Of a DNA stretch of 64,000 bases, positions 63,430-64,000 are shown one piece after another. Origin of the DNA: Symbiodinium natans (taxonomy: Eukaryota; Sar; Dinophyceae; Suessiales; Symbiodiniaceae); NCBI GenBank assembly GCA_905221605.1, contig CAJNDS010000080.1, positions 321,001-385,000 of the forward strand, in the 5' to 3' direction. Made by a program: the position numbers and the translations under genes. The notes under the pieces were generated by a model. The model saw nothing but the letters and a program-made list of their open reading frames with translations, did not search any database and had not been told where the DNA came from. The stretch's first letter is position 1, and every line of letters starts with the position of its first letter.

Positions 63430-63984
63430 TAGGGTTTAGGGTTTTAGGGTTTGAGGGTTTTAGGGTTTTAGGGTTTTGGTTTTAGGGTTTTGGGTTTTAG
63501 GGTTTTAGGGTTTTAGGGTTTTAGGGTTTTAGGGTTTTAGGGTTTTAGGGTTTTAGGGTTTTCGGGTTTTAGGGTTTTAGGGTTTTAGGGGTTTAGGGGT
63601 TTAGGGTTTTAGGGTTTTAGGGTTTTAGGGTTTTAGGGTTTTAGGGTTTTAGGGTTTTAGGGTTTTAGGGTTTTAGGGTTTTAGGGTTTTAGGGTTTTAG
63701 GGTTTTAGGGTTTTAGGGTTTTAGGGTTTTAGGGTTTTAGGGTTTGAGGGTTTTAGGGTTTTAGGGTTTTAGGGTTTTAGGGTTTTAGGGTTTTAGGGTT
63801 TTAGGGTTTTAGGGTTTTAGGGTTTTAGGGTTTTAGGGTTTTAGGCCCTTAGGGTTTTAGGGTTTTAGGGTTTTGGGGTTTTGGGGTTTTAGGGTTTTAG
63901 GGCCTTAGGGTTTTAGGGTTTTAGGGTTTTAGGGCCTTAGGGTTTTAGGGCCTCAGGGTTTTAGGGTTTTAGGGTTTTAGGGAT
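63430..63984. repeat. TTTTAGGG variant array, 550 bp
   Basis: More than 60 eight-bp units, the largest array in the window. Non-repeat bases follow, so this is not a chromosome end. Confidence 0.96.
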
Positions 63985-64000
63985 TAAAAAACTTGGGTCT

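Noticed and set aside
63430-64000. Window end as a true chromosome end
   Set aside because: The unit is TTTTAGGG, and the last bases (ATTAAAAAACTTGGGTCT) are not repeat; similar arrays occur throughout.

Overview
The window looks like a dinoflagellate nuclear genome, most likely Symbiodiniaceae or a relative. Four things point there. Dozens of interspersed arrays of the plant/dinoflagellate telomere unit TTTAGGG/CCCTAAA, in both orientations, fill most non-coding space. One very large Ty1/copia-type retrotransposon carries a CCCH finger, a zinc knuckle and a DNA-methyltransferase-like segment, as reported for Symbiodinium elements. Splice sites in the one host gene that can be modelled include GA-AG and GC-AG as well as GT-AG. 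Short inverted-repeat elements that behave like introners are common.

Layout. 1-29,679: gene-poor DNA made of telomere-like arrays (each with its own unit variant: 7-mer, TTTAAGGG, TTTTAGGG, CCCCTAAA, CCCTAGAAA and others), at least ten families of 80-300 bp inverted-repeat elements, microsatellites and G runs up to 29 nt. 29,680-40,950: an 11,261-bp copia-type element with identical 225-bp LTRs and a 5-bp target duplication (ACCCT), inserted inside a CCCTAAA array. Its primer-binding site matches the anticodon arm of a tRNA-Met, implying half-tRNA priming. Its main reading frame (3,111 codons) runs Gag, CCCH finger, zinc knuckle, protease, methyltransferase-like segment, integrase, a candidate 2OG-Fe(II) oxygenase-like segment, zinc ribbon, RT and RNase H. 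An in-frame TAA inside RNase H separates a 439-codon tail with hydrophobic segments. 40,951-49,330: more arrays and inverted-repeat elements, with no gene recognised.

49,335-60,410: three diverged tandem copies of a 3-4 kb unit, each holding the same small multi-exon gene on the minus strand. The predicted protein is about 147 aa and resembles a bacterial-type PH domain. Comparing the copies shows intron gain directly. Copies 1 and 2 share a family-F element in an exon that is uninterrupted in copy 3; removing it as a GA-AG intron restores the frame. Copy 3 alone has a 113-bp family-D element in its last exon; removing 117 nt as a GT-AG intron built from a 4-bp target duplication restores exactly the 118-nt exon of the other copies. 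Copy 3 has a further private 541-bp intron. A foreign exon-bearing fragment of about 1.5 kb sits in an intron of copy 2, bounded by telomere-like arrays.

60,411-64,000: arrays again, ending in a 550-bp TTTTAGGG array that is internal, since non-repeat sequence follows it. Several arrays are flanked by direct duplications of host sequence (5, 11, 23 and about 28 bp) or lie inside inverted-repeat elements. This suggests the arrays are inserted, probably during break repair, rather than remnants of chromosome ends.

Limits: no search or alignment program was used. Family names are pattern-level, introns are predicted without RNA evidence, and the first exon junction of the host gene is unresolved.
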